This document shows positions 7,274 to 14,396 of a DNA stretch of 19,224 bases, in pieces; the stretch's first letter is position 1; each line of letters begins with the position of its first letter. Source of the DNA: an uncultured Lachnospiraceae bacterium (GTDB taxonomy: Bacteria > Bacillota > Clostridia > Lachnospirales > Lachnospiraceae); NCBI GenBank assembly GCA_910587895.1, contig CAJUOE010000136.1:1-19224 (forward strand), given 5' to 3'. A program made the translations under genes and the position numbers. The notes beneath the pieces are model-generated. The model was not told the DNA's origin, made no database searches, and worked only from the letters and a program-made list of their open reading frames with translations.

Positions 7274-7289
7274 AAATCTTCTTGAATAT

Positions 7290-7318
7290 TTGACAAGGAC
7301 AATAAAGAAAGCTATACT
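7290..7318 (+). promoter_or_regulatory. Strong sigma-A promoter for nrdR
   Basis: TTGACA (7290-7295) is a perfect -35 and TATACT (7313-7318) a near-perfect -10, separated by 17 nt. It lies 57 nt before the nrdR ATG and is the best promoter match in the window. It probably drives nrdR, yqeG and rpiB together. Confidence 0.85.
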
Positions 7319-7375
7319 GAACTTGATAATCTTACCAAAAGTGGAAATTAAAATCTGTACCAAGGAGGAGATTTC

Positions 7376-7828
7376 ATGAAGTGCCCATATTGCAGCAGTG
7401 ATAACACGAGAGTCATTGACTCCAGACCGGCAGATGATAACAACGCAATCCGTAGGAGAAGGCTCTGTGATGATTGCGGAAAACGTTTCACTACATATGA
7501 GAAAGTTGAAACCATTCCACTGATTGTTATCAAGAAGGATGACAACAGGGAGCAGTACGACCGTTCCAAGGTGGAGGCCGGCATTCTGAGAGCCTGCCAT
7601 AAGCGTCCGGTGTCTGCCGTACAGATCAGCCATCTGGTGAACACAGTGGAAGTGGATATTTTCAACAGAGAGGAAAAGGAAATTTCCAGTTCTGAAATCG
7701 GAGAGATCGTTATGAACCACTTACAGAAACTGGATCCGGTGGCATATGTGAGATTTGCATCCGTATACCGTGAATTTAAGGATGTAAATACATTTATGGA
7801 TGAGATAAAGAAAATATTGGATAACTGA
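7376..7828 (+). CDS. nrdR: Transcriptional repressor NrdR of ribonucleotide reductase genes
   Basis: NrdR senses dATP/ATP and represses ribonucleotide reductase operons. The 150-residue product is of standard length. It has a zinc ribbon with Cys3, Cys6, Cys31 and Cys34 (MKCPYC and LCDDCGKRFTTYE) and the basic RRRRLC stretch. An ATP-cone domain follows from about residue 46 (PLIVIKKDDNREQYDRSKV) to ~136. AAGGAGGAG precedes the ATG. No ribonucleotide reductase gene is visible nearby, and I did not find a convincing NrdR box in the window. Its gene is followed 32 nt later by yqeG in apparent co-transcription. Confidence 0.96.
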   Translation: MKCPYCSSDNTRVIDSRPADDNNAIRRRRLCDDCGKRFTTYEKVETIPLIVIKKDDNREQYDRSKVEAGILRACHKRPVSAVQISHLVNTVEVDIFNREEKEISSSEIGEIVMNHLQKLDPVAYVRFASVYREFKDVNTFMDEIKKILDN

Positions 7829-7860
7829 CAGGATCATAAAACCTGGCGACGGAGGAATGT

Positions 7861-8367
7861 ATGTTGGAGAATTTATATCCTGATGAATATCTGGATTCCG
7901 CTTATGAGATAGAATTTGACCGTTTATATGGGGAAGGATACCGCGGAATTATTTTTGATGTGGACAATACGCTTGTGCCGCATGGCGCGCCGGCGGATGA
8001 GCGGGCAATCAGGCTGTTTGCACACTTGAAGGAGCTGGGGTACCAATGCTGTCTTTTGTCAAACAATAAGGAGCCGCGCGTAAAGATGTTCAACGATGTC
8101 GTTCAGGTCAAATATATTTTTAAGGCGGGCAAGCCGAAGGTTTCCGGTTACCGTCAGGCAATGGAGCTGATGGGGACGGATGCGGACAATACCCTGTTTG
8201 TCGGGGATCAGATATTTACGGATGTGTATGGTGCGAACCGTGCCGGAATACGGACGATTCTTACAAAGCCGATTCATCCGAAAGAAGAGATTCAGATTGT
8301 CCTCAAACGCTATCTGGAGAGGATCGTGCTGTTTTTCTATCGGCATCATCTTAAAAATTTAAAGTAA
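7861..8367 (+). CDS. yqeG: YqeG family HAD-IIIA phosphatase
   Basis: This 168-residue HAD-superfamily protein has motif I FDVDNTL with Asp33 and Asp35, motif II LLSNN (65-69), the lysine motif in KAGKPKVSGY, and motif III VGDQIFTD with Asp116 and Asp121. The overall pattern (LYPDEYLDSAYEIEF at the N-terminus, KPIHPKEE near the end) fits the YqeG/YrfG-type phosphatases. These are found throughout Firmicutes and their physiological substrate is not firmly known. The best GGAGG site lies five bases before ATG 7861. It sits 32 nt after nrdR and 42 nt before rpiB. Confidence 0.88.
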   Translation: MLENLYPDEYLDSAYEIEFDRLYGEGYRGIIFDVDNTLVPHGAPADERAIRLFAHLKELGYQCCLLSNNKEPRVKMFNDVVQVKYIFKAGKPKVSGYRQAMELMGTDADNTLFVGDQIFTDVYGANRAGIRTILTKPIHPKEEIQIVLKRYLERIVLFFYRHHLKNLK

Positions 8368-8409
8368 CTATTATAAATTGATTAAAAATGAATTGGAGGA
8401 GGAAATGAA

Positions 8410-8853
8410 ATGAAAATAGCAATTGGAAACGACCATACGGCAGTGGACCTGAAAATGGAAGTTATGGAGTATGTAAAAAGTCTGGGGCATGAGGTTGTGA
8501 ACCTCGGAACGGACAGTACAGAGAGCTGTCATTATCCGGTATATGGGGAGAAAGTCGGACGTGCCGTGGCAGCAGGGGAAGCGGACTGCGGAATTTTAAT
8601 CTGTGGCACGGGAGTCGGGATTTCCCTGGCAGCCAACAAAATCAAAGGCATACGCTGCGGGGTCTGTTCCGATACGACGACCGCGCATCTGATCAAAGAA
8701 CACAACAACGCAAATGTGATTGCATTCGGCGCGAGGATTGTCGGAAACGAGCTGGCAAAAGATATCGTAAAATCATATCTGGAAGCAGAATTTATGGGCG
8801 GCAGGCACCAGACCCGTGTTGACATGATTTGCGAGATTGAAGAAAAAGGTTGA
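8410..8853 (+). CDS. rpiB: Ribose-5-phosphate isomerase B
   Basis: RpiB interconverts ribose-5-phosphate and ribulose-5-phosphate in the pentose phosphate pathway. The 147-residue product has Asp8-His9 in GNDHTA, the catalytic cysteine Cys65 in ICGTGVGIS, and His98 in KEHNN, all placed as in RpiB. Some relatives (LacAB) act on galactose-6-phosphate, or on allose-6-phosphate as a side activity. The single-gene context and the CGTG motif favour RpiB. The strong site GGAGGAGG precedes the gene; an ATG at 8405 is out of frame, so 8410 is the start. Confidence 0.92.
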   Translation: MKIAIGNDHTAVDLKMEVMEYVKSLGHEVVNLGTDSTESCHYPVYGEKVGRAVAAGEADCGILICGTGVGISLAANKIKGIRCGVCSDTTTAHLIKEHNNANVIAFGARIVGNELAKDIVKSYLEAEFMGGRHQTRVDMICEIEEKG

Positions 8854-8878
8854 AAAATCTTCCATTATAGTATAGAAT
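8850..8878 (+). promoter_or_regulatory. Internal sigma-A promoter for efp
   Basis: TTGAAA (8850-8855) and TAGAAT (8873-8878) lie 17 nt apart. The -35 overlaps the rpiB stop codon. This suggests that efp can be transcribed on its own besides read-through from the nrdR promoter. Confidence 0.6.
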
Positions 8879-8938
8879 GTAACAGGTGTGAGGGCAGGAT
8901 GCCCAATCTTATCAGATGAATTTAAGGAGGAAAATCGA

Positions 8939-9496
8939 ATGATTTCAGCGGGAGATTTTAGGAATGGCATTACGATTGAATTAGATAATAATATTTATCA
9001 GATTATTGAATTCCAGCATGTAAAACCGGGAAAGGGTGCGGCTTTTGTCCGGACGAAATTAAAGAATATCAAGAACGGAGGCATAGTTGAAAAGACCTTC
9101 CGTCCTACGGAGAAATGTCCGCAGGCAAGAATTGAGAGGGCGGACATGCAGTACCTGTATTCAGATGGAGATTTGTTCCATTTCATGGATGTTGAGACTT
9201 ACGAGCAGATCGCATTGGATGCGGAGGCAATTGGCGACGCTCTGAAATTTGTAAAAGAAAACGAGATGGTGAAGATGTGCTCCCATAATGGCAGCGTATT
9301 TGCAGTTGAGCCGCCTCTGTTTGTGGAATTGAAGATTACAGATACAGAGCCGGGATTCAAGGGTGATACGGCAACCGGAGCAACGAAACCGGCAGTCGTG
9401 GAGACCGGGGCAACCGTGTATGTGCCTCTGTTTGTAGAGCAGGAGGATATCATCAAGATTGACACGAGAACCGGAGAATATCTGTCGAGAGTATAG
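8939..9496 (+). CDS. efp: Translation elongation factor P
   Basis: EF-P rescues ribosomes stalled at proline stretches. The 185-residue product has the three beta-barrel domains in order. The domain I loop HVKPGKGAAFVRTK has Lys32 at the tip, the position that is post-translationally modified in other bacteria. It ends IKIDTRTGEYLSRV, the standard C-terminus. ATG 8939 follows AAGGAGG (8924-8930) by eight bases; an upstream in-frame ATG at 8888 would add 17 residues unlike any EF-P. No modification enzyme gene is visible in the window. In many Firmicutes efp lies directly before spoIIIAA, whereas here it lies about 2.5 kb after spoIIIAH. Confidence 0.97.
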   Translation: MISAGDFRNGITIELDNNIYQIIEFQHVKPGKGAAFVRTKLKNIKNGGIVEKTFRPTEKCPQARIERADMQYLYSDGDLFHFMDVETYEQIALDAEAIGDALKFVKENEMVKMCSHNGSVFAVEPPLFVELKITDTEPGFKGDTATGATKPAVVETGATVYVPLFVEQEDIIKIDTRTGEYLSRV

Positions 9497-9528
9497 CGTT
9501 TTTGATTTTTGGAAATGATACGAGTATG

Positions 9529-9591
9529 AGGACTAAGTTAGAGGAACCCTGCAGGAGAAAGGGGCGTCGCTGATTTAGTCCTTGTTTTTTT
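9529..9591 (+). terminator. Terminator after efp with an unusually long apical loop
   Basis: AGGACTAA (9529-9536) pairs with TTAGTCCT (9575-9582), followed by seven T (9585-9591). The 38-base loop can fold further through CCCT (9547-9550) with AGGG (9560-9563), or through the palindrome CCTGCAGG (9548-9555). The T-run makes a terminator the plain reading, but the size leaves room for a short 3'-derived RNA. Confidence 0.7.
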
Positions 9592-9611
9592 ATCTGGCAT
9601 ACAATATTCGC

Positions 9612-9640
9612 TTGTGTCATTTCCTCTTTTGTATTATTAT
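9612..9640 (+). promoter_or_regulatory. Candidate sigma-A promoter of the sugar nucleotide module
   Basis: TTGTGT (9612-9617) and TATTAT (9635-9640) are 17 nt apart, between the efp terminator and the nucleotidyltransferase gene. Both hexamers deviate from consensus, so the call is moderate. Confidence 0.45.
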
Positions 9641-9713
9641 GGAAATAACTTTACGGAAGTGTTCATTTCAGAAATGAGCAGTCATATTAAACTAGTTCAG
9701 GAGGGTTTTAATT

Positions 9714-10628
9714 ATGAGCAAACCGACACTTGTAATCATGGCGGCAGGCATGGGGAGCCGTTATGGTGGATTGAAACAGATTGACCCGGTGGATGCGCAG
9801 GGACACATCATCATGGATTTTTCCATTTATGATGCCATGGCGGCGGGATTTGAGAAAGTGGTATTTATTATCAAGAGGGCAAACGAGCAGGTGTTTAAGG
9901 AGAGCATCGGCAACCGTGTCTCGGAAAAAATTCAGGTGGAATACGTCTACCAGGAGCTTACAAAGATACCGCAGGGATTTGAAGTGCCCGAGGGCAGAGA
10001 GAAACCGTTTGGAACTGGCCATGCAATTCTCTGCTGCAAAGATGTGCTGGACGGGCCTTTTGTGGTCATCAATGCAGATGATTACTATGGCAAACACGCC
10101 TACCGGGCAATTTATGATTATCTGATGAACCATCAGGATGATGAAAAATACCGTTATGCGATGGTGGGCTATGCACTGAAAAATACGCTGACAGAAAATG
10201 GCCATGTGGCGAGAGGAATCTGTAAGACGGATGCGCAGGGATTTCTTGAGGAGATTGTGGAACGTACCCGTATCGAGAAACGGGGAGAAGGGGCGGCATT
10301 TACCGAGGATGATGGAAATACCTGGACAGAAGTTTCCACAGACAGTATTGTTTCTATGAATATGTGGGGATTTTCAAAGAGCTTGCTGAAGGAGCTGGAA
10401 GCTGGGTTTAAGGATTTTCTGGAAAATGAGCTGCCGGACAACCCGCTCAAGGCAGAGTATTTCCTTCCGACGGCGGTTGGCAAACTTCTGAAGGACGATA
10501 AGGCGAGCGTTCGCGTACTGACTTCACAGGATAAATGGTATGGGGTTACCTATAAGGAAGATAAGGAGATGGTCGTAGAGGCGATTGCCGGATTGAAGAA
10601 ACAGGGCTTGTATCCGGAGGAATTTTAG
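9714..10628 (+). CDS. Sugar-phosphate nucleotidyltransferase (NTP_transferase family)
   Basis: This 304-residue protein starts with the nucleotide-binding signature MAAGMGSRYGGLKQ (~9-22). It continues with GTGHAILCC (100-108) and VINADDYYG (118-126), where the Asp pair should bind metal. The fold is that of enzymes joining a sugar-1-phosphate to UTP or another NTP, but it is shorter than GlmU and is not a classical GalU. The substrate cannot be read from the sequence. Its neighbour, 29 nt downstream, is a NahK-like kinase that would make HexNAc-1-phosphate or hexose-1-phosphate, and galE follows. I infer a UDP-sugar-forming role. The ribosome binding site is AGGAGGG. No transmembrane or extra domain is seen. 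Confidence 0.8.
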   Translation: MSKPTLVIMAAGMGSRYGGLKQIDPVDAQGHIIMDFSIYDAMAAGFEKVVFIIKRANEQVFKESIGNRVSEKIQVEYVYQELTKIPQGFEVPEGREKPFGTGHAILCCKDVLDGPFVVINADDYYGKHAYRAIYDYLMNHQDDEKYRYAMVGYALKNTLTENGHVARGICKTDAQGFLEEIVERTRIEKRGEGAAFTEDDGNTWTEVSTDSIVSMNMWGFSKSLLKELEAGFKDFLENELPDNPLKAEYFLPTAVGKLLKDDKASVRVLTSQDKWYGVTYKEDKEMVVEAIAGLKKQGLYPEEF

Positions 10629-10657
10629 GAGACAGGAATGATATCTGGAGGGATTTT

Positions 10658-11761
10658 ATGATGAATATGGATTTACTGGCACGGGCGAAGGAGGTTACCC
10701 GCCATTTCCAGATACAGGGCGAGGCAGGAGAAATTTGTCCCTGGGGCAGCGGACATATCAATGATACGTTTCTTTTGCAGGCCCAGGTACGCTATATCCT
10801 TCAGCGCATGAACCGGAGTATTTTTGCAAAGCCGGTGGATGTTATGGAAAACATTACGGGAGTCACCTCTTTCCTGAAGGAAAAAATCAAGCAGGCCGGC
10901 GGCGATGAATTAAGGGAGACGCTTACGGTTATTTTCAGTAAGGATGGAAAACCTTTCTATCAGGATGCATCCGGGGATTACTGGCGCATGTATTATATGA
11001 TTGAGGACGCCATGTGCTACGATAAAGTGGAGACGGAGCAGGATTTCTACGAGAGCGCGAAAGCGTTTGGGAATTTTGGGCATCTTCTGTCGGATTATCC
11101 GGCAGAGACGCTGCATGAGACAATTCCGGGGTTTCACGATACGGGGGCGCGTTTTGAGGTGTTTCAGCGCGCTGTTAAGGAAGATGTCTGTGGCAGGGCA
11201 AAGGAAGCGGAGGAGGAGATACGTTTTTATCAGGAACGTAAGGATATTACCGGCGTGCTGGGACAGATGCAGGCGGAGGGAAAGCTGCCTTTGCGGGTGA
11301 CCCATAACGATACGAAACTGAATAATATTATGATGGATAAAAGGACCGGCAAGGGAATCTGCGTGATTGACCTTGACACGGTAATGCCGGGGCTTTCCGT
11401 CCATGATTTTGGAGACTCCATCCGGTTTGGCGCCAGCACCGGGGCAGAGGACGAGCAGGATCTTTCCAAAGTAAGCCTGGATTTGCATCTTTTTGACTTG
11501 TATACGAGAGGTTTTCTGGAGGGTTGTCAGGGCAGCCTTAGAGAAACTGAGATTGCCATGCTCCCGATGGGGGCGAAGGTCATGACCTATGAGTGCGGCC
11601 TGCGTTTCCTTACGGATTACCTTCAGGGCGATACTTATTTTAAAACGCATAGAAAAGGGCATAATCTGGATAGGTGCCGTACACAGATGAAACTTGTAGC
11701 GGACATGGAGGCCAAATGGCAGGAAATGCAAAAGATTGTATCACAGTGCCAGAAAATTTAG
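10658..11761 (+). CDS. nahK: NahK-like N-acetylhexosamine 1-kinase (aminoglycoside phosphotransferase fold)
   Basis: NahK phosphorylates the anomeric hydroxyl of GlcNAc/GalNAc in the bifidobacterial lnp (galacto-N-biose/lacto-N-biose) pathway. The 367-residue product follows that family from end to end. GSGHINDTFLL is at 30-40, RYILQRMN at 45-52, then LRVTHNDTKLNNIMMD (212-227) with catalytic Asp218, IDLDTVMPG (237-245) with metal-binding Asp238, and FGDSIRFGASTGAEDEQDLS (251-270). It ends with the ECGLRFLTDYLQGDTYF block. The match is from remembered family sequences, and activity on other hexoses is possible. GGAGGG lies five bases before ATG 10658 and eight before ATG 10661. No GH112 phosphorylase or GalT-type uridylyltransferase is visible, unlike in bifidobacteria. 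Confidence 0.82.
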   Translation: MMNMDLLARAKEVTRHFQIQGEAGEICPWGSGHINDTFLLQAQVRYILQRMNRSIFAKPVDVMENITGVTSFLKEKIKQAGGDELRETLTVIFSKDGKPFYQDASGDYWRMYYMIEDAMCYDKVETEQDFYESAKAFGNFGHLLSDYPAETLHETIPGFHDTGARFEVFQRAVKEDVCGRAKEAEEEIRFYQERKDITGVLGQMQAEGKLPLRVTHNDTKLNNIMMDKRTGKGICVIDLDTVMPGLSVHDFGDSIRFGASTGAEDEQDLSKVSLDLHLFDLYTRGFLEGCQGSLRETEIAMLPMGAKVMTYECGLRFLTDYLQGDTYFKTHRKGHNLDRCRTQMKLVADMEAKWQEMQKIVSQCQKI

Positions 11762-11798
11762 TAAATTTTCAAGTAAACAAAAAAGTTATTTACTAAAT
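11756..11798. repeat. Perfect 11-bp inverted repeat over the kinase stop and galE -35
   Basis: ATTTAGTAAAT (11756-11766) and ATTTACTAAAT (11788-11798) are perfect reverse complements around a 21-base spacer. The right arm covers the -35 hexamer of the galE promoter, and the left arm covers the stop codon of the kinase gene. A further GTAAA half-copy lies in the spacer at 11773-11777. The pattern fits an operator for an unidentified repressor. A hairpin has no GC pairs at its base and no U-run, so termination is unlikely. Confidence 0.55.
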
Positions 11799-11817
11799 AA
11801 TGGAAATATGCTATACT
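11789..11817 (+). promoter_or_regulatory. Extended -10 promoter of galE
   Basis: TTTACT (11789-11794) and TATACT (11812-11817) are 17 nt apart, with TGC directly before the -10 (TGnTATACT), an extended -10 element. The -35 lies inside the right arm of the inverted repeat. Leader length to galE is about 90 nt. Confidence 0.7.
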
Positions 11818-11839
11818 TTATTTAACGTAAATATGCTGG

Positions 11840-11873
11840 TACAACGAGAATGTAATCTCTGATATTCGTTGTA
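11840..11873 (+). promoter_or_regulatory. Hairpin in the galE leader
   Basis: TACAACGA (11840-11847) and TCGTTGTA (11866-11873) form a perfect 8-bp stem with an 18-base loop, and GAGA/TCTC inside could pair as well. It lies in the transcribed leader 40 nt before the galE start and has no U-run. It could be a second operator or an mRNA structure. Confidence 0.4.
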
Positions 11874-11914
11874 TTAGGACAGATGACAATGAAAATGGCA
11901 GGAGGTAGATGATT

Positions 11915-12931
11915 ATGGCAATTTTAGTAACTGGCGGAGCAGGCTATATTGGCAGCCACACATGCATTGAACTGATTCATGCGGGATATGAAGTGGTCGT
12001 AGTGGATAATCTGGTAAATTCCAGCGAGGAAGCAGTAAAGAGAGTCGAGAAAATTACCGGCGCAAAGGTTCCGTTTTATCAGGTGGATATTCTGGATGCG
12101 CAGGCTTTGGAAAAAGTGTTTGAGAAAGAAAAAATTGACAGCGTGATTCATTTTGCCGGATTGAAAGCAGTCGGGGAATCGGTGCAGAAACCTCTGGAAT
12201 ATTATCACAACAATATCACCGGAACTTTGATTTTATGCGATGTGATGCGGAGGCATGGCGTGAAGAATATCATTTTCTCTTCTTCCGCTACCGTATATGG
12301 AGATCCGGCGATCATTCCGATCACCGAGGAATGCCCCAAGGGACAGATTACGAATCCGTACGGACAGACGAAAGGCATGTTGGAGCAGATTTTGACTGAT
12401 TTCCATGTGGCAGATCCCGAGTGGAATGTCGTGCTTCTTCGTTACTTCAATCCAATCGGCGCGCATGAGAGTGGAATCATCGGTGAGGATCCGAAGGGAA
12501 TCCCCAACAATCTGGTGCCCTATATTGCGCAGGTTGCAGTTGGCAAGCTGGAACGCCTGGGTGTATTTGGTGATGATTACGATACGCCGGATGGCACAGG
12601 CGTCCGCGATTATATCCATGTCGTAGACCTTGCAAAGGGGCATGTGAAGGCATTGAAGAAGATTGAAGACAAATCCGGCGTGACAATTTACAATCTTGGA
12701 ACTGGAAAGGGCTACAGTGTGCTGGACGTGGTGAAAGCGTATGAGAAGGCATGTGGCAAGCCGATTCCCTATGAGATTAAGCCGAGAAGGGCAGGAGATA
12801 TCGCGACCTGCTATGCAGATGCCTCAAAAGCGAAAGCAGAGCTGGGCTGGGAGGCTGAATTTGGCATCGACAGGATGTGTGCGGACTCCTGGAGATGGCA
12901 GAGCATGAATCCGGACGGATATCGCAGCTAA
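11915..12931 (+). CDS. galE: UDP-glucose/UDP-N-acetylglucosamine 4-epimerase
   Basis: GalE interconverts UDP-glucose and UDP-galactose by transient oxidation at C4. The 338-residue product has the E. coli length. GGAGYIGSH (8-16) binds NAD, FSSSATVYG (121-129) holds the catalytic Ser124, and YGQTK holds Tyr149 and Lys153. Residue 299 in TCYADASKA is Cys, where E. coli has Tyr299 and human GALE has Cys307. In studied enzymes a small residue here allows UDP-GlcNAc/UDP-GalNAc to be used, so dual specificity is predicted. ATG 11915 lies nine bases after AGGAGG (11900-11905). The frame also offers ATG 11909, which is too close to that site. It is the third gene of the sugar module but has its own promoter. 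Confidence 0.95.
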   Translation: MAILVTGGAGYIGSHTCIELIHAGYEVVVVDNLVNSSEEAVKRVEKITGAKVPFYQVDILDAQALEKVFEKEKIDSVIHFAGLKAVGESVQKPLEYYHNNITGTLILCDVMRRHGVKNIIFSSSATVYGDPAIIPITEECPKGQITNPYGQTKGMLEQILTDFHVADPEWNVVLLRYFNPIGAHESGIIGEDPKGIPNNLVPYIAQVAVGKLERLGVFGDDYDTPDGTGVRDYIHVVDLAKGHVKALKKIEDKSGVTIYNLGTGKGYSVLDVVKAYEKACGKPIPYEIKPRRAGDIATCYADASKAKAELGWEAEFGIDRMCADSWRWQSMNPDGYRS

Positions 12932-12957
12932 CGTATAACTTTTAAGATTCCGTTAGC
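12927..12957 (+). repeat. Hairpin over the galE stop codon
   Basis: GCTAACG (12927-12933) and CGTTAGC (12951-12957) are perfect 7-bp arms around a 17-base loop that spans the galE stop. There is no U-run, so it is not a terminator by itself. It stands 34 nt before the strong bidirectional terminator and may protect the 3' end of the mRNA. Confidence 0.4.
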
Positions 12958-12990
12958 CAGGTACGGGTGTTGTAATCACAGGAATATCAG

Positions 12991-13039
12991 AAAGCGGGAA
13001 TTTCCGAAAACGATACATTTTCGGAAATTCCCGCTTTTT
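12991..13039. terminator. Bidirectional terminator between convergent galE and the HD-GYP gene
   Basis: Bases 12991-13010 and 13018-13037 form a perfect 20-bp stem with a seven-base loop. The core is GCGGGAATTTCCG, and the stem has AAA at its left foot and TTTTT at its right foot (to 13039). Read in either direction it ends in a T-run, so it can stop transcription of galE (+) and of the HD-GYP gene (-), which converge here. Confidence 0.88.
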
Positions 13040-13058
13040 ACTGTCATTGCTGTGGCGC

Positions 13059-14237
13059 CTAAATTCTTCCGGCCGCGGCAAGCTGTTTTCTTTTTTGCAG
13101 ATAGCGTATCGTAGTCTCCCTCGTGTGGGCGTCGGTTTTGTACTGCTTAAAGGTGTCGCGGTCTACTTTGAGGCGTACATCCATGGTCTTCATCACATCT
13201 GTGATATGCATGCTCTTCTGGAATTTTGTTTCCGAGAAGTCAATGCGCTGGTTGTTGGAAAACAGGATGACCACAGGTTGCGCATAATTTTTCTGATTTT
13301 CAGAAATTACGATGCCTCTCTGTCCGTTGGAGAATTCCACGCATTTGCCGTCCGGCAGGATGTGGATGCTCTGGATTAACGCCGTAACGAAGGGAGCCGG
13401 GTAATGGTCCGTATGCTTGCGCAGCAGGCGTACGGCGGTAAGCTCGGAGACCGGTTCGCGGTCCAGGTGCATGGAAGTCATATCGTCAAACGCACTTGCC
13501 GTATGCAGGACATGGGTTCCATTCTTCCAGCGGATTTTGGGCGGCATGGGCGAAGAAACAGTTTGTGGCAGCCTTGCCATCTGCCCGACAATTTTCAAGG
13601 TCAGCTCCGGAAATTTATAGTCGTTGTAATCCGGGTGCAGCATCTGGTAGCCTTTTTCCAGATAGCCGCGTATGATGCGGTGTTCGTCCGGGGAAAGAAG
13701 GGTGTCGCCCTTTTCCAGAATCTCATCCGGTACCAGAAGGCGTCCCGCATCGTAGAGCAGCGCTGCGCATACGATGGCAAACTGTTCCGGATAGGCATAC
13801 TTTAGCTTATTAACCATCATGGCAGCCAGGATGGCTGTATTCAGGCAGTGTTTGTAGACGTAATCGCCGTTGCTTCGCAGCGTAGCGGCAAAATTGAGTT
13901 TGTTCTCGGAATTGCCGAATTTACGCAGGATTTCCTTTGCCATTGACTGGATGTTCTGCGGTTTCATATTGTTCAAAAGCAGGGTCAGGTCATCTTTCAG
14001 CTGAAAGGTGGAGACGGTGAGAAAACGTTCCAGTTCCACGTCTTCGTCGGAAAGCGGAGGAACCGGTTCGGCAGGCTCCAGAATGTAAAGGCCCCACAGG
14101 CCGAATTTCTCAATGCTGGAAATACCCTGTGGCGTCAGACGGGTGTCGCGTTCATAGAGCATGACGCCGTTTTTATTATAAATAGGACGGGCAAGACGCA
14201 TACCCGGTCGAACATGGTTGATCTTAATATATTGCAC
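13059..14237 (-). CDS. HD-GYP-type protein with degenerate catalytic motifs
   Basis: HD-GYP proteins normally hydrolyse cyclic di-GMP. This 392-residue product has the typical N-terminal segment (VRPGMRLARPIYNKNGVML, ~9-27) and an HD-domain core: His130 in YVYKHCLNTAIL, then AALLYDAGRLLVPDEILEK (158-176). The signature HD is replaced by Tyr162-Asp163, and the region that should carry the HHE and GYP motifs (~200-240) reads VGQMARLPQTVSSP and lacks them. ASAFDDMTS (247-255) is the usual later Asp motif. A C-terminal ~110 residues resemble the tail found after HD-GYP domains. It probably lacks hydrolase activity and may act as a binding or sensing protein. GTG is the start, with GGAGGT six bases upstream. 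A TATAAT on its strand (14320-14325) has no good -35. Confidence 0.8.
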   Translation of the reverse strand: MQYIKINHVRPGMRLARPIYNKNGVMLYERDTRLTPQGISSIEKFGLWGLYILEPAEPVPPLSDEDVELERFLTVSTFQLKDDLTLLLNNMKPQNIQSMAKEILRKFGNSENKLNFAATLRSNGDYVYKHCLNTAILAAMMVNKLKYAYPEQFAIVCAALLYDAGRLLVPDEILEKGDTLLSPDEHRIIRGYLEKGYQMLHPDYNDYKFPELTLKIVGQMARLPQTVSSPMPPKIRWKNGTHVLHTASAFDDMTSMHLDREPVSELTAVRLLRKHTDHYPAPFVTALIQSIHILPDGKCVEFSNGQRGIVISENQKNYAQPVVILFSNNQRIDFSETKFQKSMHITDVMKTMDVRLKVDRDTFKQYKTDAHTRETTIRYLQKRKQLAAAGRI

Positions 14238-14396
14238 AAAAACACCTCCGCTTTTCCCTGTGCTTTAATCTCTATGCAAGATATAGGATATTTTCCTCTT
14301 GCACAGAAACAGCATTTCAATTATATTATGGTTATCGGATAAATTTCCTCGTTTATTTATACAATATTCTTCCAGTTTTTTAGGAGGCGGTCAGGA

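Noticed and set aside
7007..7720. 237-codon minus-strand ORF across the Uma2 gene and nrdR
   Set aside because: It is antisense to two well-supported genes and to the consensus nrdR promoter; the composition is that of a shadow frame.
9601..9620. Possible NrdR box before the nucleotidyltransferase gene
   Set aside because: ACAATATTCGCTTGTGT is only a partial match to the NrdR box and there is a single copy, whereas NrdR sites usually come in pairs at ribonucleotide reductase genes.
14320..14365. Promoters for the divergent HD-GYP and SleB genes
   Set aside because: TATAAT on the minus strand and TATACAAT on the plus strand are present, but neither has a convincing partner hexamer, so I did not list them as features.
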